DNA from: Oscillospiraceae bacterium
GTDB taxonomy: Bacteria > Bacillota > Clostridia > Oscillospirales > QAMX01
Length of the DNA: 64,000 nucleotides
Assembly: GCA_015067705.1 (NCBI GenBank)
Contig: SVLW01000001.1
Location: forward strand, 72,653 to 136,652
Direction of reading: 5' to 3'
Shown here: positions 42,249-50,705 of the stretch, in pieces
Position numbering within the stretch: the stretch's first letter is position 1
Layout: every line of letters starts with the position of its first letter
Made by a program: the position numbers and the translations under genes
Notes under the pieces: model-generated
What the model saw: only the letters and a program-made list of their open reading frames with translations
The model's database searches: none
Told to the model about the DNA's origin: nothing

Positions 42249-43187
42249 TTATTTGCCCATAAATGCCAGAGCGGTCTCCTCGATGCCCTCTGCATCCAGC
42301 TTATAGTAGTGCAGCAGTTCATCATAGGGGCCGGAAGTGGCATACTCCTTGGGAACACCATGCATCTTCATGGGAACCGGATAATTCTCGGCGCAGACCT
42401 CTGCCACCAGAGTACCCAGACCGCCATGGACATAATGCTCTTCAACGGTCATGATGCGGCCGGTCTTCTTGGCGGCCATCAGGACGATCTCCTCGTCGAT
42501 GGGGCAGACGGTGGGCATACCGATGACCATAACGGAGACGCCCTTGGCCTCCATGGCCTCGGCGGCCTTCAGTGCCTCCACGGTGGTGGAACCGGTGGAG
42601 ATGATGGTCAGGTCGGTGCCGTCACGCAGCAGCTGGCCCTTGCCGATTTCGAACTCACGCTCGCCGTCCCAGAGTTCCGGGATGGGCGGGTTGCCGATCC
42701 GCATATAGACGGGGCCTTCGTGCTTCATCATGGCGACGGAAGCAGCGCGGATCTCATCCGGAGACTGGGGAGCCAGCACCACGACGCCGGGGATCATACG
42801 CATGATGGCATAGTCCTCCAGGGAGTGATGGGTAGCGCCCAGATCGGAATAGGTGAAACCGCCGTTACGGCCGACGATCTTCACGTTCTGGCGCATATAG
42901 CCCAGATCGTTACGGAACATCTCGTAGTTACGGCAGGTGACAAAGGGGGCGATGGCGCAGAACACCGGGATCTTGCCGGTGGTGGCCATACCGGCTGCAA
43001 CACCGGTGACACCCTGTTCCATGATACCAAACTCAAAATAACGCTCCGGATGTGCCTTGGCAAAATCCTTAAAGCCGGAGCTGCCGCCGCTGTCGGCGGA
43101 AAGAATGACAATACGCTCGTCGGTTTCGGCGATATCGGAAACGGCCTTACCGAATGCTTTTCTCGGATCCTTCAGTTCGCCTTTCAT
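42249..43187 (-). CDS. Transketolase, C-terminal (pyrimidine-binding) subunit
   Basis: 312-aa second half of a split transketolase; with the N-terminal subunit it transfers two-carbon units between keto- and aldo-sugar phosphates. The PYR domain has ERYFEFGIMEQGVTGVAAGMA with the catalytic Glu (about 54) and a FVTCRNYEMFRNDLGY segment; the C-terminal domain begins near 190 (LTIISTG) and contains VEEHYVHGGLG. The start overlaps the stop of the N-terminal subunit (ATGA). Split transketolases are common in Clostridia. Confidence 0.93.
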   Translation of the reverse strand: MKGELKDPRKAFGKAVSDIAETDERIVILSADSGGSSGFKDFAKAHPERYFEFGIMEQGVTGVAAGMATTGKIPVFCAIAPFVTCRNYEMFRNDLGYMRQNVKIVGRNGGFTYSDLGATHHSLEDYAIMRMIPGVVVLAPQSPDEIRAASVAMMKHEGPVYMRIGNPPIPELWDGEREFEIGKGQLLRDGTDLTIISTGSTTVEALKAAEAMEAKGVSVMVIGMPTVCPIDEEIVLMAAKKTGRIMTVEEHYVHGGLGTLVAEVCAENYPVPMKMHGVPKEYATSGPYDELLHYYKLDAEGIEETALAFMGK

Positions 43188-44044
43188 TCTGCCGCCTCCT
43201 CTACTTCTTTCTCAAGTTTTGCAATGGATGCATCCACTTCGGCGATCGCCGCGGCCAGTTCGTCGGCCTTGGGGGTCCAGTAGTGGTATGCTGCCTTATT
43301 CTCGGCGAAGGAAACGCCCTTGGACTTAACGGTGTGGGCAACGATGAGATTCGGCTTGCCCTTTTCAAGAGGCAGGGAATCAAGGGTCGCCACAACTTCT
43401 TCCATGTTGTTGCCGTCGATATCACGCACAGCCCAACCGAAAGCAGCGAAATGCTCGGCAATGGGGGTGAAGTTCATGACTTCTTCCACCTTACCGCTGA
43501 TCTGCAGACCGTTGAAGTCCACAAAAACCACCAGGTTGTCAAGGCCGTAATGAGCGGCCACAGCAGCAGCCTCCCAGTTGGAGCCTTCTGCCAGTTCGCC
43601 GTCGCCCATGACCACGAACACGCGGGAATCCTTGCCGTCGGCGCGCAGAGCCAGCGCCATACCGGAGGCGATGGACAGACCATGGCCCAGAGCGCCGGTG
43701 TTGGCCTCAACACCGGGGAGCTTATACATATCCGGATGGCCCGGGATCTTGGTCTTCAGGCTGCCATAGGTGTCCAGAACGGACTTGTCAAAGAAGCCTT
43801 TTTCTGCCAGCACGGCATACTGCACCATGCACTTATGACCGGCGGACAGGAGGAAACGGTCACGGTCGGCCCACTTGGGGTCTTCCGGACGCACCTTCAT
43901 GGTGTGGAAATAAAGAGCCGTCACGATGTCCAGGCAGGACATGGCACCGCCCAGGTGACCATGATCGCTGGCCTCCACCATACGCAGCACGTTGCGGCGG
44001 CTGCGGGCGGCCTGGAGCTCCAGAGTTTTAATGGCCTTGCTCAT
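43184..44044 (-). CDS. Transketolase, N-terminal (thiamine-diphosphate) subunit
   Basis: 286-aa half carrying the diphosphate-binding domain: GHLGGAMSCLDIVTALYF (about 30-47), SAGHKCMVQYAVL, GHGLSIASGMALALR, and the ThDP motif GDGELAEGSNWEAAA ... NLVVFVDFN (about 146-178). The start overlaps the rpiB stop by 4 bp. The cofactor could come from ThiN encoded at 18.6 kb. Confidence 0.93.
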   Translation of the reverse strand: MSKAIKTLELQAARSRRNVLRMVEASDHGHLGGAMSCLDIVTALYFHTMKVRPEDPKWADRDRFLLSAGHKCMVQYAVLAEKGFFDKSVLDTYGSLKTKIPGHPDMYKLPGVEANTGALGHGLSIASGMALALRADGKDSRVFVVMGDGELAEGSNWEAAAVAAHYGLDNLVVFVDFNGLQISGKVEEVMNFTPIAEHFAAFGWAVRDIDGNNMEEVVATLDSLPLEKGKPNLIVAHTVKSKGVSFAENKAAYHYWTPKADELAAAIAEVDASIAKLEKEVEEAAE

Positions 44045-44487
44045 TTCTGAGTAGCCTCCTTCTCATAATCATAGATGCGCTGGATCTTCGGCAGGGATCT
44101 GGACTGCGGATCGAAGGTGCAGCCGAGATACTCGTCCACCATCATCTTGGCCACTTCGATGCCGGTGACCTGTGCGCCCATGGTGATGATGTTGGCGCTG
44201 TTGGAGAGCTGTGCGCGCTGTGCCTGATAGACATTGTTCACGAGAGCGGCATAAGCGCCCGGAACCTTGTTGGCGGCGATGCAGACGCCGATACCGGTGC
44301 CGCAGAAGAGCATACCGCGCTCGCAGACGCCGGCGGCCACTTCCTCAGCCACCTTGATGGCGACGTTGGCATAGATGGGGTCGTCGCTGCCGTAGTCCAC
44401 GCACTCGTGGCCCTTGGCCTTTACATACTCCATAATGGTTGCCTTGAAAGCAGTAGCGTTGGGATCGCATCCGAATGCAATTTTCAT
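44041..44487 (-). CDS. rpiB: RpiB/LacAB-family sugar-phosphate isomerase
   Basis: 148-aa cytoplasmic isomerase, most likely interconverting ribose 5-phosphate and ribulose 5-phosphate. CDPNATAFK (7-15) corresponds to the DHAG region of typical RpiB but lacks its His, while the catalytic Cys in FCGTGIGVCIAANK (about 61-74) and the SNSANIITMGAQVTG segment are kept. The changed N-terminal motif leaves other tetrose or pentose phosphates open as substrates. It heads an operon with transketolase, opposite an FGGY kinase. GGAGGGG precedes the ATG. Confidence 0.85.
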   Translation of the reverse strand: MKIAFGCDPNATAFKATIMEYVKAKGHECVDYGSDDPIYANVAIKVAEEVAAGVCERGMLFCGTGIGVCIAANKVPGAYAALVNNVYQAQRAQLSNSANIITMGAQVTGIEVAKMMVDEYLGCTFDPQSRSLPKIQRIYDYEKEATQK

Positions 44488-44540
44488 AAGAAAACCCCTC
44501 CAGTTCAGAAATATTTTATGGTTTGAAAAAACAACAGTTC

Positions 44541-44591
44541 ACTTGTATATACAAGTATCTTTATCATAGCATACGCCGTCATATTTGTAAA
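44541..44591 (-). promoter_or_regulatory. rpiB-transketolase promoter with perfect 16-bp operator palindrome
   Basis: Minus-strand TTTACA (44591-44586), 17 bp, TATGAT (44568-44563). Six bases after the -10 lies the perfect palindrome ACTTGTATATACAAGT (44541-44556), covering the start of transcription. It resembles operators of HutC-subfamily GntR repressors such as TreR. Confidence 0.8.
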
Positions 44592-44671
44592 GGGTTTTGG
44601 GGGAGAACGATAAAGATTTCCTGCTTTGGCTGCAAGTTTAAAAAGAGAAACTTGCAGAGACGGAAAACCGA

Positions 44672-44716
44672 TTGACAGCGGGAAAAAAGATTGTTATCAT
44701 ATACTTATATATAGTG
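44672..44716 (+). promoter_or_regulatory. FGGY kinase promoter with degenerate operator
   Basis: TTGACA (44672-44677), 17 bp, TATCAT (44695-44700), then ATACTTATATATAGTG (44701-44716), which keeps the left half of the rpiB palindrome at the same place after the -10. Confidence 0.65.
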
Positions 44717-44753
44717 GCGGAATGTGATTCCGCAGAAAGGTGAGGACTTCCGT

Positions 44754-46076
44754 ATGCTGTTTCTGTCTATCGATTTCGGCACCTCTGCAGTGAAGCTTTC
44801 CATCGTGGATGAAAACGGGGAAACCCGCTGCTGGGCGAAAGAGAATTATCCGTATATCCTGCTCCCGGGTGAAAAGGTGGAGATGAATAAAAACGAGGTC
44901 TGGCGTGCCCTCTTTGCCGCCGCGGCCAAGCTGGATCCGGAGCTGCGCGCCAAGGTGGAGTATCTGTGCTATGACACCTTCTCCCCCTCCCCCGTGTTCT
45001 TAGACAAGGACGGCGATCTGGTGTATGAAAATATCATCACCCATATGGACCGCCGCAGCCGTCCCCAGACCGCCTTTATCGACCAGGTGGTTGGCAAGGA
45101 CAATTACATGAACATCTCCGGTATTTATCCCTTCCCCGGCGGATGCTCTGCCATGACCTATATCTGGTTCCTGCAGAATGAGCCGGATGTCTATAAGACC
45201 ACATACCGCGTGGGTCATATGCCCACCTATATTCACAAGCAGCTCACCGGCGAATGGATGGTGGACCTGGTGAACGCCTCCATGATGGGTCTTTATGAGA
45301 CCACCACCCAGAAGGGCTGGAGCGACGAGCTGATTCGTGAGTTCGGTCTGGACCGTTCCCTCTTTGGCGAGATCTATAACCCCGGCACCCGCCACGGTTC
45401 CCTGTTGCCCGAGATCGCAGAAAAGCTGGGCGTGAAGGCCGGCATCCCTGTGGCCGTGGGCACCAATGACGTGGCCGCCGCACAGATGGGCGCCCATAAC
45501 TCCAAGGCCGGTGAGATGATGAACACCACCGGTTCCAGCGAGATGGTCTCCATCCTGACGGACAAGCCCATCGTGAACCCCGAGTATTATCTCCGCAATT
45601 CCGCTCTCCCCGGCATCTGGCAGATCTATGCCACCACCGCCGGCGGCTTCGCCATCGACTGGTTCTATGACCAGCTGTGCCGCGAAATGACCAAGAAGGA
45701 ATTCTACGCTTATGTGGACCGCGTCATCGAGGAGTGCATGGACGATTATTCCGTCACCTTCGATCCCTACATGACCGGCGACCGTCAGAGTCTCGAGAAG
45801 AAGACCGGCGCATGGCACGGCCTGACGCTGGAGGCCACCCGCGACAAGATGCTGGCATCCATGCTCCGCAGCATGCAGGGCGTTCTCAAGAAGGCCATCG
45901 ACCAGGCCGCAGAGGTGCAGAAGCTTTCTTCCACCATCAAGATCTCCGGTGGTATGTCTACGCCCACTTACATCAAGCTGAAGCAGCATGAGATCCCGGG
46001 CTTTGACTTCGAGGTCGTGGACGACTGCCCGATCCTCGGCAACGTGGAACTTGTGAAGTACTATATGAACAAGTAA
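44754..46076 (+). CDS. FGGY-family carbohydrate kinase
   Basis: 440-aa cytoplasmic sugar kinase with the ASKHA fold. The N-terminal ATP-binding phosphate-1 loop is SIDFGTSAVKLSIVDE (4-19), the second half shows GTNDVAAAQMGAH (about 241; catalytic Asp) and NTTGSSEMVSI, and the C-terminal motif KISGGMSTPTYIKLKQ (about 400) matches the family. Substrates of FGGY kinases include xylulose, ribulose and glycerol; the divergent rpiB-transketolase operon makes a pentulose likely. GGTGAGG precedes the chosen ATG. Confidence 0.88.
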   Translation: MLFLSIDFGTSAVKLSIVDENGETRCWAKENYPYILLPGEKVEMNKNEVWRALFAAAAKLDPELRAKVEYLCYDTFSPSPVFLDKDGDLVYENIITHMDRRSRPQTAFIDQVVGKDNYMNISGIYPFPGGCSAMTYIWFLQNEPDVYKTTYRVGHMPTYIHKQLTGEWMVDLVNASMMGLYETTTQKGWSDELIREFGLDRSLFGEIYNPGTRHGSLLPEIAEKLGVKAGIPVAVGTNDVAAAQMGAHNSKAGEMMNTTGSSEMVSILTDKPIVNPEYYLRNSALPGIWQIYATTAGGFAIDWFYDQLCREMTKKEFYAYVDRVIEECMDDYSVTFDPYMTGDRQSLEKKTGAWHGLTLEATRDKMLASMLRSMQGVLKKAIDQAAEVQKLSSTIKISGGMSTPTYIKLKQHEIPGFDFEVVDDCPILGNVELVKYYMNK

Positions 46077-46091
46077 ATTCCGAAAACGCAT

Positions 46092-46133
46092 CCGCCTGTA
46101 TGAAGCAGAAATTGTCTTCATACAGGCGGTTTT
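46092..46133 (+). terminator. Terminator of the FGGY kinase gene
   Basis: A perfect 14-bp stem CCGCCTGTATGAAG/CTTCATACAGGCGG with a 10-nt loop ends in TTTTG. Confidence 0.9.
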
Positions 46134-46218
46134 GTTGTCATGATTTCCGGTATTTCCCCGAAAAACAGAAATCGTTCACAAAAAATTAACCATTTGTTCG
46201 GTATGGCGTGCTATGCTG

Positions 46219-46263
46219 AAACTCCCCTTTCCCCAGCTCACGGGGGCAAGGGGAGTTTTGTTT
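46219..46263 (+). promoter_or_regulatory. Terminator-like hairpin in the leader of the ABC operon
   Basis: AACTCCCCTT ... AAGGGGAGTT with an inner CCCC/GGGG pairing is followed by TTTTGTTT, 110 bp before the ABC gene. Since the kinase already has its own terminator, this second one may be an attenuator for the ABC operon; I recognise no ligand-binding RNA family in it. Confidence 0.4.
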
Positions 46264-46374
46264 CTGCCCGGCGCCTTTCTCACGGGGTATCCGGGACAAT
46301 CTTTGCTTCCCCTCCTCATCTCACGGAGGCCGGGATTTCTTTGCATATCCAAAAGGTTTTTGAAGGAGGCACAG

Positions 46375-47349
46375 ATGATTACACTGGAACATATCGAAAA
46401 AACATACCGTGTCGCCCGCCGCAACGCCGGCATGGGCGAGGCACTCCGCGCGCTCTTCCATCGGGAATACACCCTGATCCCCGCGCTGCAGGACGTTTCC
46501 TTTCAGGTGGCGGACGGGGAGATGGTGGGCTATATCGGCCCAAACGGCGCGGGCAAGAGCAGCACCATTAAGATCATGAGCGGCATCCTCCATCCCGACG
46601 GCGGAACGTGCGTCATTGACGGTCTGACGCCGTGGAAGAACCGGCGGGAGCACGTGCGGAATATCGGCGTGGTGTTCGGCCAGCGCTCCCAGCTCTGGTG
46701 GGATGTGCCGGTGATCGACTCGTTCGAGCTGATCCGGGATATCTATCAGGTGGACGCCGCGGCCTACCGCCGCAGTTATGAGGAACTGGTGACACTTCTG
46801 GGTCTGGGCGATATCGTACGCACCCCGGCACGACAGCTGAGTCTGGGACAGCGGATGCGCTGTGAGATCGCGGCCAGTCTCCTGCACGAGCCCAGGATCC
46901 TCTTCCTGGATGAGCCCACCATCGGCCTGGATGCCGTGTCAAAGCTGGCGGTGCGGGACTTTATCCGCAAAATCAATCAGGAGCGGGGCACCACCGTCAT
47001 TCTCACCACCCATGATATGCAGGATATCGAGGCTCTGACGGAACGGGTGCTTCTGATCGGCAAAGGAAAGATCCTCCTGGACGATACCCTGGATGCCCTG
47101 AAGGCCCGCAGTTCCCACACAAGACGGCTGCAGATCCGCTATACCGGCGCGCTTGCCGCCTGCCCGGCGGGTACGACGTTGGTGAGCCAGGAGGCGGGAC
47201 AGGCCGCCTTCTCCGTGGATACGGATGTCTGCCCGGTGTCCCGGGCCATTGAGGCGCTATCCCGACAGGTGGAGATCACCGACCTCACCGTGGAGAATAT
47301 CTCTGCGGAGGAACTGGTGGTATCCCTTTATGAGGAGTACGCCATATGA
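46375..47349 (+). CDS. ABC-2-type transporter ATP-binding protein
   Basis: 324-aa ATPase of an exporter complex. The Walker A motif is GPNGAGKSSTIK (about 60-71), the signature LSLGQRMRCEIAASLLHEP (about 160), Walker B RILFLDEPTIGLD (about 179-191) and the switch His in LTTHDMQDIEAL. The C-terminal 80 residues form an extra regulatory domain. The partners are two DUF990-type permeases that follow directly. GGAGG lies 5 nt before the ATG; the longer open frame upstream is leader sequence. Confidence 0.92.
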   Translation: MITLEHIEKTYRVARRNAGMGEALRALFHREYTLIPALQDVSFQVADGEMVGYIGPNGAGKSSTIKIMSGILHPDGGTCVIDGLTPWKNRREHVRNIGVVFGQRSQLWWDVPVIDSFELIRDIYQVDAAAYRRSYEELVTLLGLGDIVRTPARQLSLGQRMRCEIAASLLHEPRILFLDEPTIGLDAVSKLAVRDFIRKINQERGTTVILTTHDMQDIEALTERVLLIGKGKILLDDTLDALKARSSHTRRLQIRYTGALAACPAGTTLVSQEAGQAAFSVDTDVCPVSRAIEALSRQVEITDLTVENISAEELVVSLYEEYAI

Positions 47350-48158
47350 AAGCCCTCGCTGCATACGGCAGCCTCTTCCGCATCCGCTTCAACTCCGGCA
47401 TTCAATACCGGGCGGCGGCTCTGGGCGGTGTGGCCACGCAGTTCGCCTGGGGATTTTTGAACATTCTTCTATACATGACCTTTTACCGGGAAAATCCGGA
47501 GGCATTCCCCATGTCGCTTGCCTCGGTGGTATCCTATATGTGGCTGCGGCAGGCATTTCTGATGCTTTTCGAGACCTGGCGCACAGAGCCGCAGATCATG
47601 GCCGCCATTCAGGACGGCGGCGTGGCATACGAGCTGGCACGGCCCATGGGGATCTATGGCGCGTGGTACACGCGGATCCTCTCCTCCCGCATTTCCGGGA
47701 TGCTTCTGCGGGCATGGCCGCTTTTACTGGTGGCATTTTGTCTGCCTGCGCCCTGGGGCATGACCCTGCCGGTGAGTCTTTCGGCGTTTGGCCTGTTTCT
47801 GCTGTCCCTGGTGCTGGGCACACTTTGTGCCGCGGCACTTGTGACGCTGATCCATGTACTGACGCTGGTGACCATGCAGCCACAGGGTGTACGCATGGCG
47901 TTTAATTCTCTGGCAGAGCTTTTAAGCGGTGCGTTGATTCCCCTCCCCTTCTTTCCGCCGGTCATCGCCCGCGTATTGGCGCTGACGCCCTTTGCCACCA
48001 CCATCAATGCGCCGCTGCGGATCTATAGCGGCGACCTGGCGGGCGCGGCCGCAGGACAGGCCATCGGATTACAGGCGTTCTGGCTGGTGGTGATGCTGGC
48101 GCTGGGGCATCTTTTGCTGCGGCGGGCACTGCGCCGCACGGTGATACAGGGAGGTTGA
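47346..48158 (+). CDS. ABC-2 permease, DUF990 type (first)
   Basis: 270-aa membrane protein with about six hydrophobic helices and an N-terminus RIRFNSGIQYRAAALGGVATQF similar to DUF990 permeases; GGVAYELARPMGIYGAWYTR (about 86) is a cytoplasmic motif also conserved in the partner (GGFDRILVRP). The start overlaps the ATPase stop (ATGA). The exported compound is unknown. Confidence 0.85.
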   Translation: MKALAAYGSLFRIRFNSGIQYRAAALGGVATQFAWGFLNILLYMTFYRENPEAFPMSLASVVSYMWLRQAFLMLFETWRTEPQIMAAIQDGGVAYELARPMGIYGAWYTRILSSRISGMLLRAWPLLLVAFCLPAPWGMTLPVSLSAFGLFLLSLVLGTLCAAALVTLIHVLTLVTMQPQGVRMAFNSLAELLSGALIPLPFFPPVIARVLALTPFATTINAPLRIYSGDLAGAAAGQAIGLQAFWLVVMLALGHLLLRRALRRTVIQGG

Positions 48159-48161
48159 AGC

Positions 48162-48938
48162 ATGAGATTATACGGACGATACATTCTCATGCATCTGAAA
48201 AGCCAGATGCAGTATAAGGGATCTTTCTTCCTCCTGATCTTCAGTCAGTTCCTCACGGCCTTTTCCGCGCTGGCCTCGGTTTACTTTCTCATGCAGCGTT
48301 TCCACCGCATTGACGAATTCAGCTTTCAGGAGGTGCTCCTCTGCTTTGCCATTGTGCTGATGGCCTTCTCGCTGGCGGAGTGCTTTGCCCGGGGCTTTGA
48401 CCGCTTCCCGGCGGTTCTGGCAAACGGCGGATTCGACCGCATTCTGGTGCGGCCCCGCAGTACGGTATTACAGGTGCTGGGCAGTCAGGTGGAGTTCACC
48501 CGACTGGGCAGACTCTGTCAGGCCACGCTGGTATTCTGCTATGCCATTCCTGCCAGCGATGTGGTGTGGACGGCGGACCGGGTGCTTTTGCTGATCCTCA
48601 TGATCCTCTCCGGCGCCCTGGTATTCTTCGGGCTCTTCCTGATCTTCGCCGGGCTTTGCTTCTTCACGACGGAGGGGCTTGAGTTCATCAACATCTTCAC
48701 CGACGGCGGCCGGGAATTCGGCGCGTACCCGCTGTCGGTCTACGGGGACGGCGTTTTGAAATTCTTCACCTTTGTGATCCCGCTGGCCCTGGTGCAGTAT
48801 TACCCGCTTTTATATCTCACAGGCCGCAGCGATTCGCTGCTTCACGCCCTGTCGCCGCTCTTTGCGGGGGTATTCCTGCTCCCCTGTTTCCTGCTCTGGC
48901 GCATCGGCATCCGGCATTACCGCTCTACCGGATCGTAA
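48162..48938 (+). CDS. ABC-2 permease, DUF990 type (second)
   Basis: 258-aa partner permease with about six helices; LKSQMQYKGSFFLLIFSQFL at the N-terminus, LANGGFDRILVRPRS (about 86-100) and TFVIPLALVQYYPLLYLTG near the C-terminus. It starts 3 bp after the first permease, so ATPase and both permeases form one heterodimeric exporter operon. A strong terminator follows. Confidence 0.85.
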   Translation: MRLYGRYILMHLKSQMQYKGSFFLLIFSQFLTAFSALASVYFLMQRFHRIDEFSFQEVLLCFAIVLMAFSLAECFARGFDRFPAVLANGGFDRILVRPRSTVLQVLGSQVEFTRLGRLCQATLVFCYAIPASDVVWTADRVLLLILMILSGALVFFGLFLIFAGLCFFTTEGLEFINIFTDGGREFGAYPLSVYGDGVLKFFTFVIPLALVQYYPLLYLTGRSDSLLHALSPLFAGVFLLPCFLLWRIGIRHYRSTGS

Positions 48939-48940
48939 GA

Positions 48941-48977
48941 AAAAAGAGCCCCGTTTTTTCAAAACGGGGCTCTTTTT
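48941..48977. terminator. Bidirectional terminator
   Basis: A 17-bp perfect stem AAAAAGAGCCCCGTTTT and complement with a 3-nt loop lies between the ABC operon and the converging SDR gene. Confidence 0.92.
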
Positions 48978-48984
48978 CACACAC

Positions 48985-49881
48985 TTACTTGTTCTGTTCT
49001 TCTTTTTCCTTGCGGCGCTGATAGCGCATTTCCTCGATCTTCTTGCGCTCGTCGTCTTCGTTATAGTTTTCCACCAGATCCTTGATCTCATAGATGCGGA
49101 ACAGGTCGCCCATGTTGTCGGCGACGCCGGGGACGGAGAGACCGCCGTCGGCGCGGATCACCTGACCGGTGATGTAGTCGGCCTTATCGGAGACCAGCAG
49201 GGACACCACGTTGCCCATGTCAACGGGACGGCCTACGCGGCGCAGGGGGATATAGCGCCAATGATCGCGGAACCACATGCTGTCGCGGGAATCCTGATCC
49301 TCAGGAGTTTTCACGTCGATAACACCGGGGGAGAAGCCGTTGACGCGGATGCCGTACGGGCCCAGGTCAATGGCGAAGGACTCGATGGCGCGGTTCAGAC
49401 CCGCCTTCAGACCGGCATACACGGCGTCGCTGGTATGCGGGGAGAAGGAGCGGATGGAGGTATTGAAGAGAATGACGCCAGGAATCTTGTTGGGCACCAT
49501 GTAGTTGGCGGCTGCCTTGGCACAGAGGATCATGCCGCGGAAGTCCAGCTGATACAGAAGATCCATGGTCTCGGGCTTGATCTCCCGCAGATCTTCAAAA
49601 CGGGTGACGCCGGCGTTATTGATGAGCACGTCGAGACGGCCCAGTTTTTCCACGCATTCCTTCACCAGACGACCCGGCACTTCCACATCCGTCAGGTTGC
49701 CGCTGAGCAGGCAGCCATTGACGCCTTCGGCCAGAACCTTCTCAAGGACAGCCTCGCCGGCTTCCTTGGAGCTGGAATAATGTACTGCGATATCATAGCC
49801 GTCTTTTGCCAGCTGGCGGGCGACAGCTGCACCGATACCGGTGGAAGAACCGGTGACAAGTGCGACTTTTCCGTTTCTCAT
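48985..49881 (-). CDS. Short-chain dehydrogenase/reductase (SDR) with charged C-terminal tail
   Basis: 298-aa NAD(P)-dependent oxidoreductase. The cofactor loop is TGSSTGIGAA (10-19), the structural NNAG is at about 87, the catalytic Ser lies in FNTSIRS and Tyr/Lys in DAVYAGLKAG (about 150-159). The last 40 residues, after the SDR core, are highly charged and helical (NEDDERKKIEEMRYQRRKEK), unusual for the family. It follows the UlaG-like gene, with a hairpin between. A sugar or sugar-acid substrate is inferred from the neighbours. Confidence 0.85.
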   Translation of the reverse strand: MRNGKVALVTGSSTGIGAAVARQLAKDGYDIAVHYSSSKEAGEAVLEKVLAEGVNGCLLSGNLTDVEVPGRLVKECVEKLGRLDVLINNAGVTRFEDLREIKPETMDLLYQLDFRGMILCAKAAANYMVPNKIPGVILFNTSIRSFSPHTSDAVYAGLKAGLNRAIESFAIDLGPYGIRVNGFSPGVIDVKTPEDQDSRDSMWFRDHWRYIPLRRVGRPVDMGNVVSLLVSDKADYITGQVIRADGGLSVPGVADNMGDLFRIYEIKDLVENYNEDDERKKIEEMRYQRRKEKEEQNK

Positions 49882-49928
49882 AAATTTCCCTCTCTTTTTT
49901 TCTTTCTCTTATGAAGTAAAATCTGCCG

Positions 49929-49965
49929 ATCCCTCAGAATCCGCAAAGGATCCTGAGGGATTTTA
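49929..49965. terminator. Hairpin between the UlaG-like and SDR genes
   Basis: ATCCCTCAGAATCC/GGATCCTGAGGGAT forms a 14-bp stem with one mismatch. On the minus strand the following ATTTTACTTC is a weak T tract, so it may only partly stop transcription before the SDR gene. Confidence 0.55.
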
Positions 49966-49973
49966 TGACTGGT

Positions 49974-50681
49974 TTATTCGCCCAGAATGGTCTCCAGCGG
50001 ATACTCCACGCCGGTCTCCATGACGAAGGTGCGGATCTCGGGGGCGATGCGGGCCATGGCGTCGGTGAATTCCTTGGGGTTCTCAGTGTTGTGACGGATC
50101 AGGTCATAATGAGTGGGGATGCCCACCTTGGTCTTTAAGACCTTGCAGTAGCGGGCAGCCTCGAAATAGTTCATATTGCCCAGCTTACCGTTGATGCAGA
50201 TGAAGGTGGCATCGGGCTCCATACCGGCGTTGGGTACGATGGTGGTGGTGGTGAAGAGCGCGTCGCCGCTGAAATAGAGCTTGCGGCCTTCCACTTCCAC
50301 GACATAGCCCACACTGTCGATATCATGATCGGCGGGCACGGCAGTAATAACGAAGCCGTTTTTTTCCAGCTTCTGGCCGCGGTCCAGCTGGATGCCCTCG
50401 ATGGCAAGACCGGACTTCTCGAGGGCCTTCATGCAGGTGCCGGGGCCCACGATGGTCTGGGGGATGACGTAATCCGCATAGGTCTCGGGGTCAAAATGAT
50501 CCCAATGGGCATGAGTGGAGAGCACCATGTCCACATGCACGCTGCCCTTCTCGATGAAAGGCGGGTAAATACGCTCGGAATTGCCCTTGGCAGTACCGCA
50601 GAACGGGTCTACGGAGAGAGAGCCTGCATCAGTCTTCAGGATAAAACCGGCCTGGCCGATCCACATAATGGTTGCGCCCAT
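49974..50681 (-). CDS. UlaG-like metallo-beta-lactamase-fold hydrolase
   Basis: 235-aa metal-dependent hydrolase related to L-ascorbate-6-phosphate lactonase. The zinc motif is STHAHWDHFDPET (about 55-67), followed by VPADHDIDSVGY (about 115), FSGDALF (about 138) and IPTHYDLIRHN (about 189). It lies in an operon after the GntR regulator (24 bp) and the aldolase-family gene, so a lactonase of a sugar-acid pathway is a reasonable guess. AAGGAGG precedes the ATG. Confidence 0.85.
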   Translation of the reverse strand: MGATIMWIGQAGFILKTDAGSLSVDPFCGTAKGNSERIYPPFIEKGSVHVDMVLSTHAHWDHFDPETYADYVIPQTIVGPGTCMKALEKSGLAIEGIQLDRGQKLEKNGFVITAVPADHDIDSVGYVVEVEGRKLYFSGDALFTTTTIVPNAGMEPDATFICINGKLGNMNYFEAARYCKVLKTKVGIPTHYDLIRHNTENPKEFTDAMARIAPEIRTFVMETGVEYPLETILGE

Positions 50682-50705
50682 TTTTCAAGTCCTCCTTAAT
50701 CGTAT

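Noticed and set aside
46375-48938. Sugar importer
   Set aside because: The ATPase and DUF990-type permeases have the layout of ABC-2 exporters, and no solute-binding protein is present.
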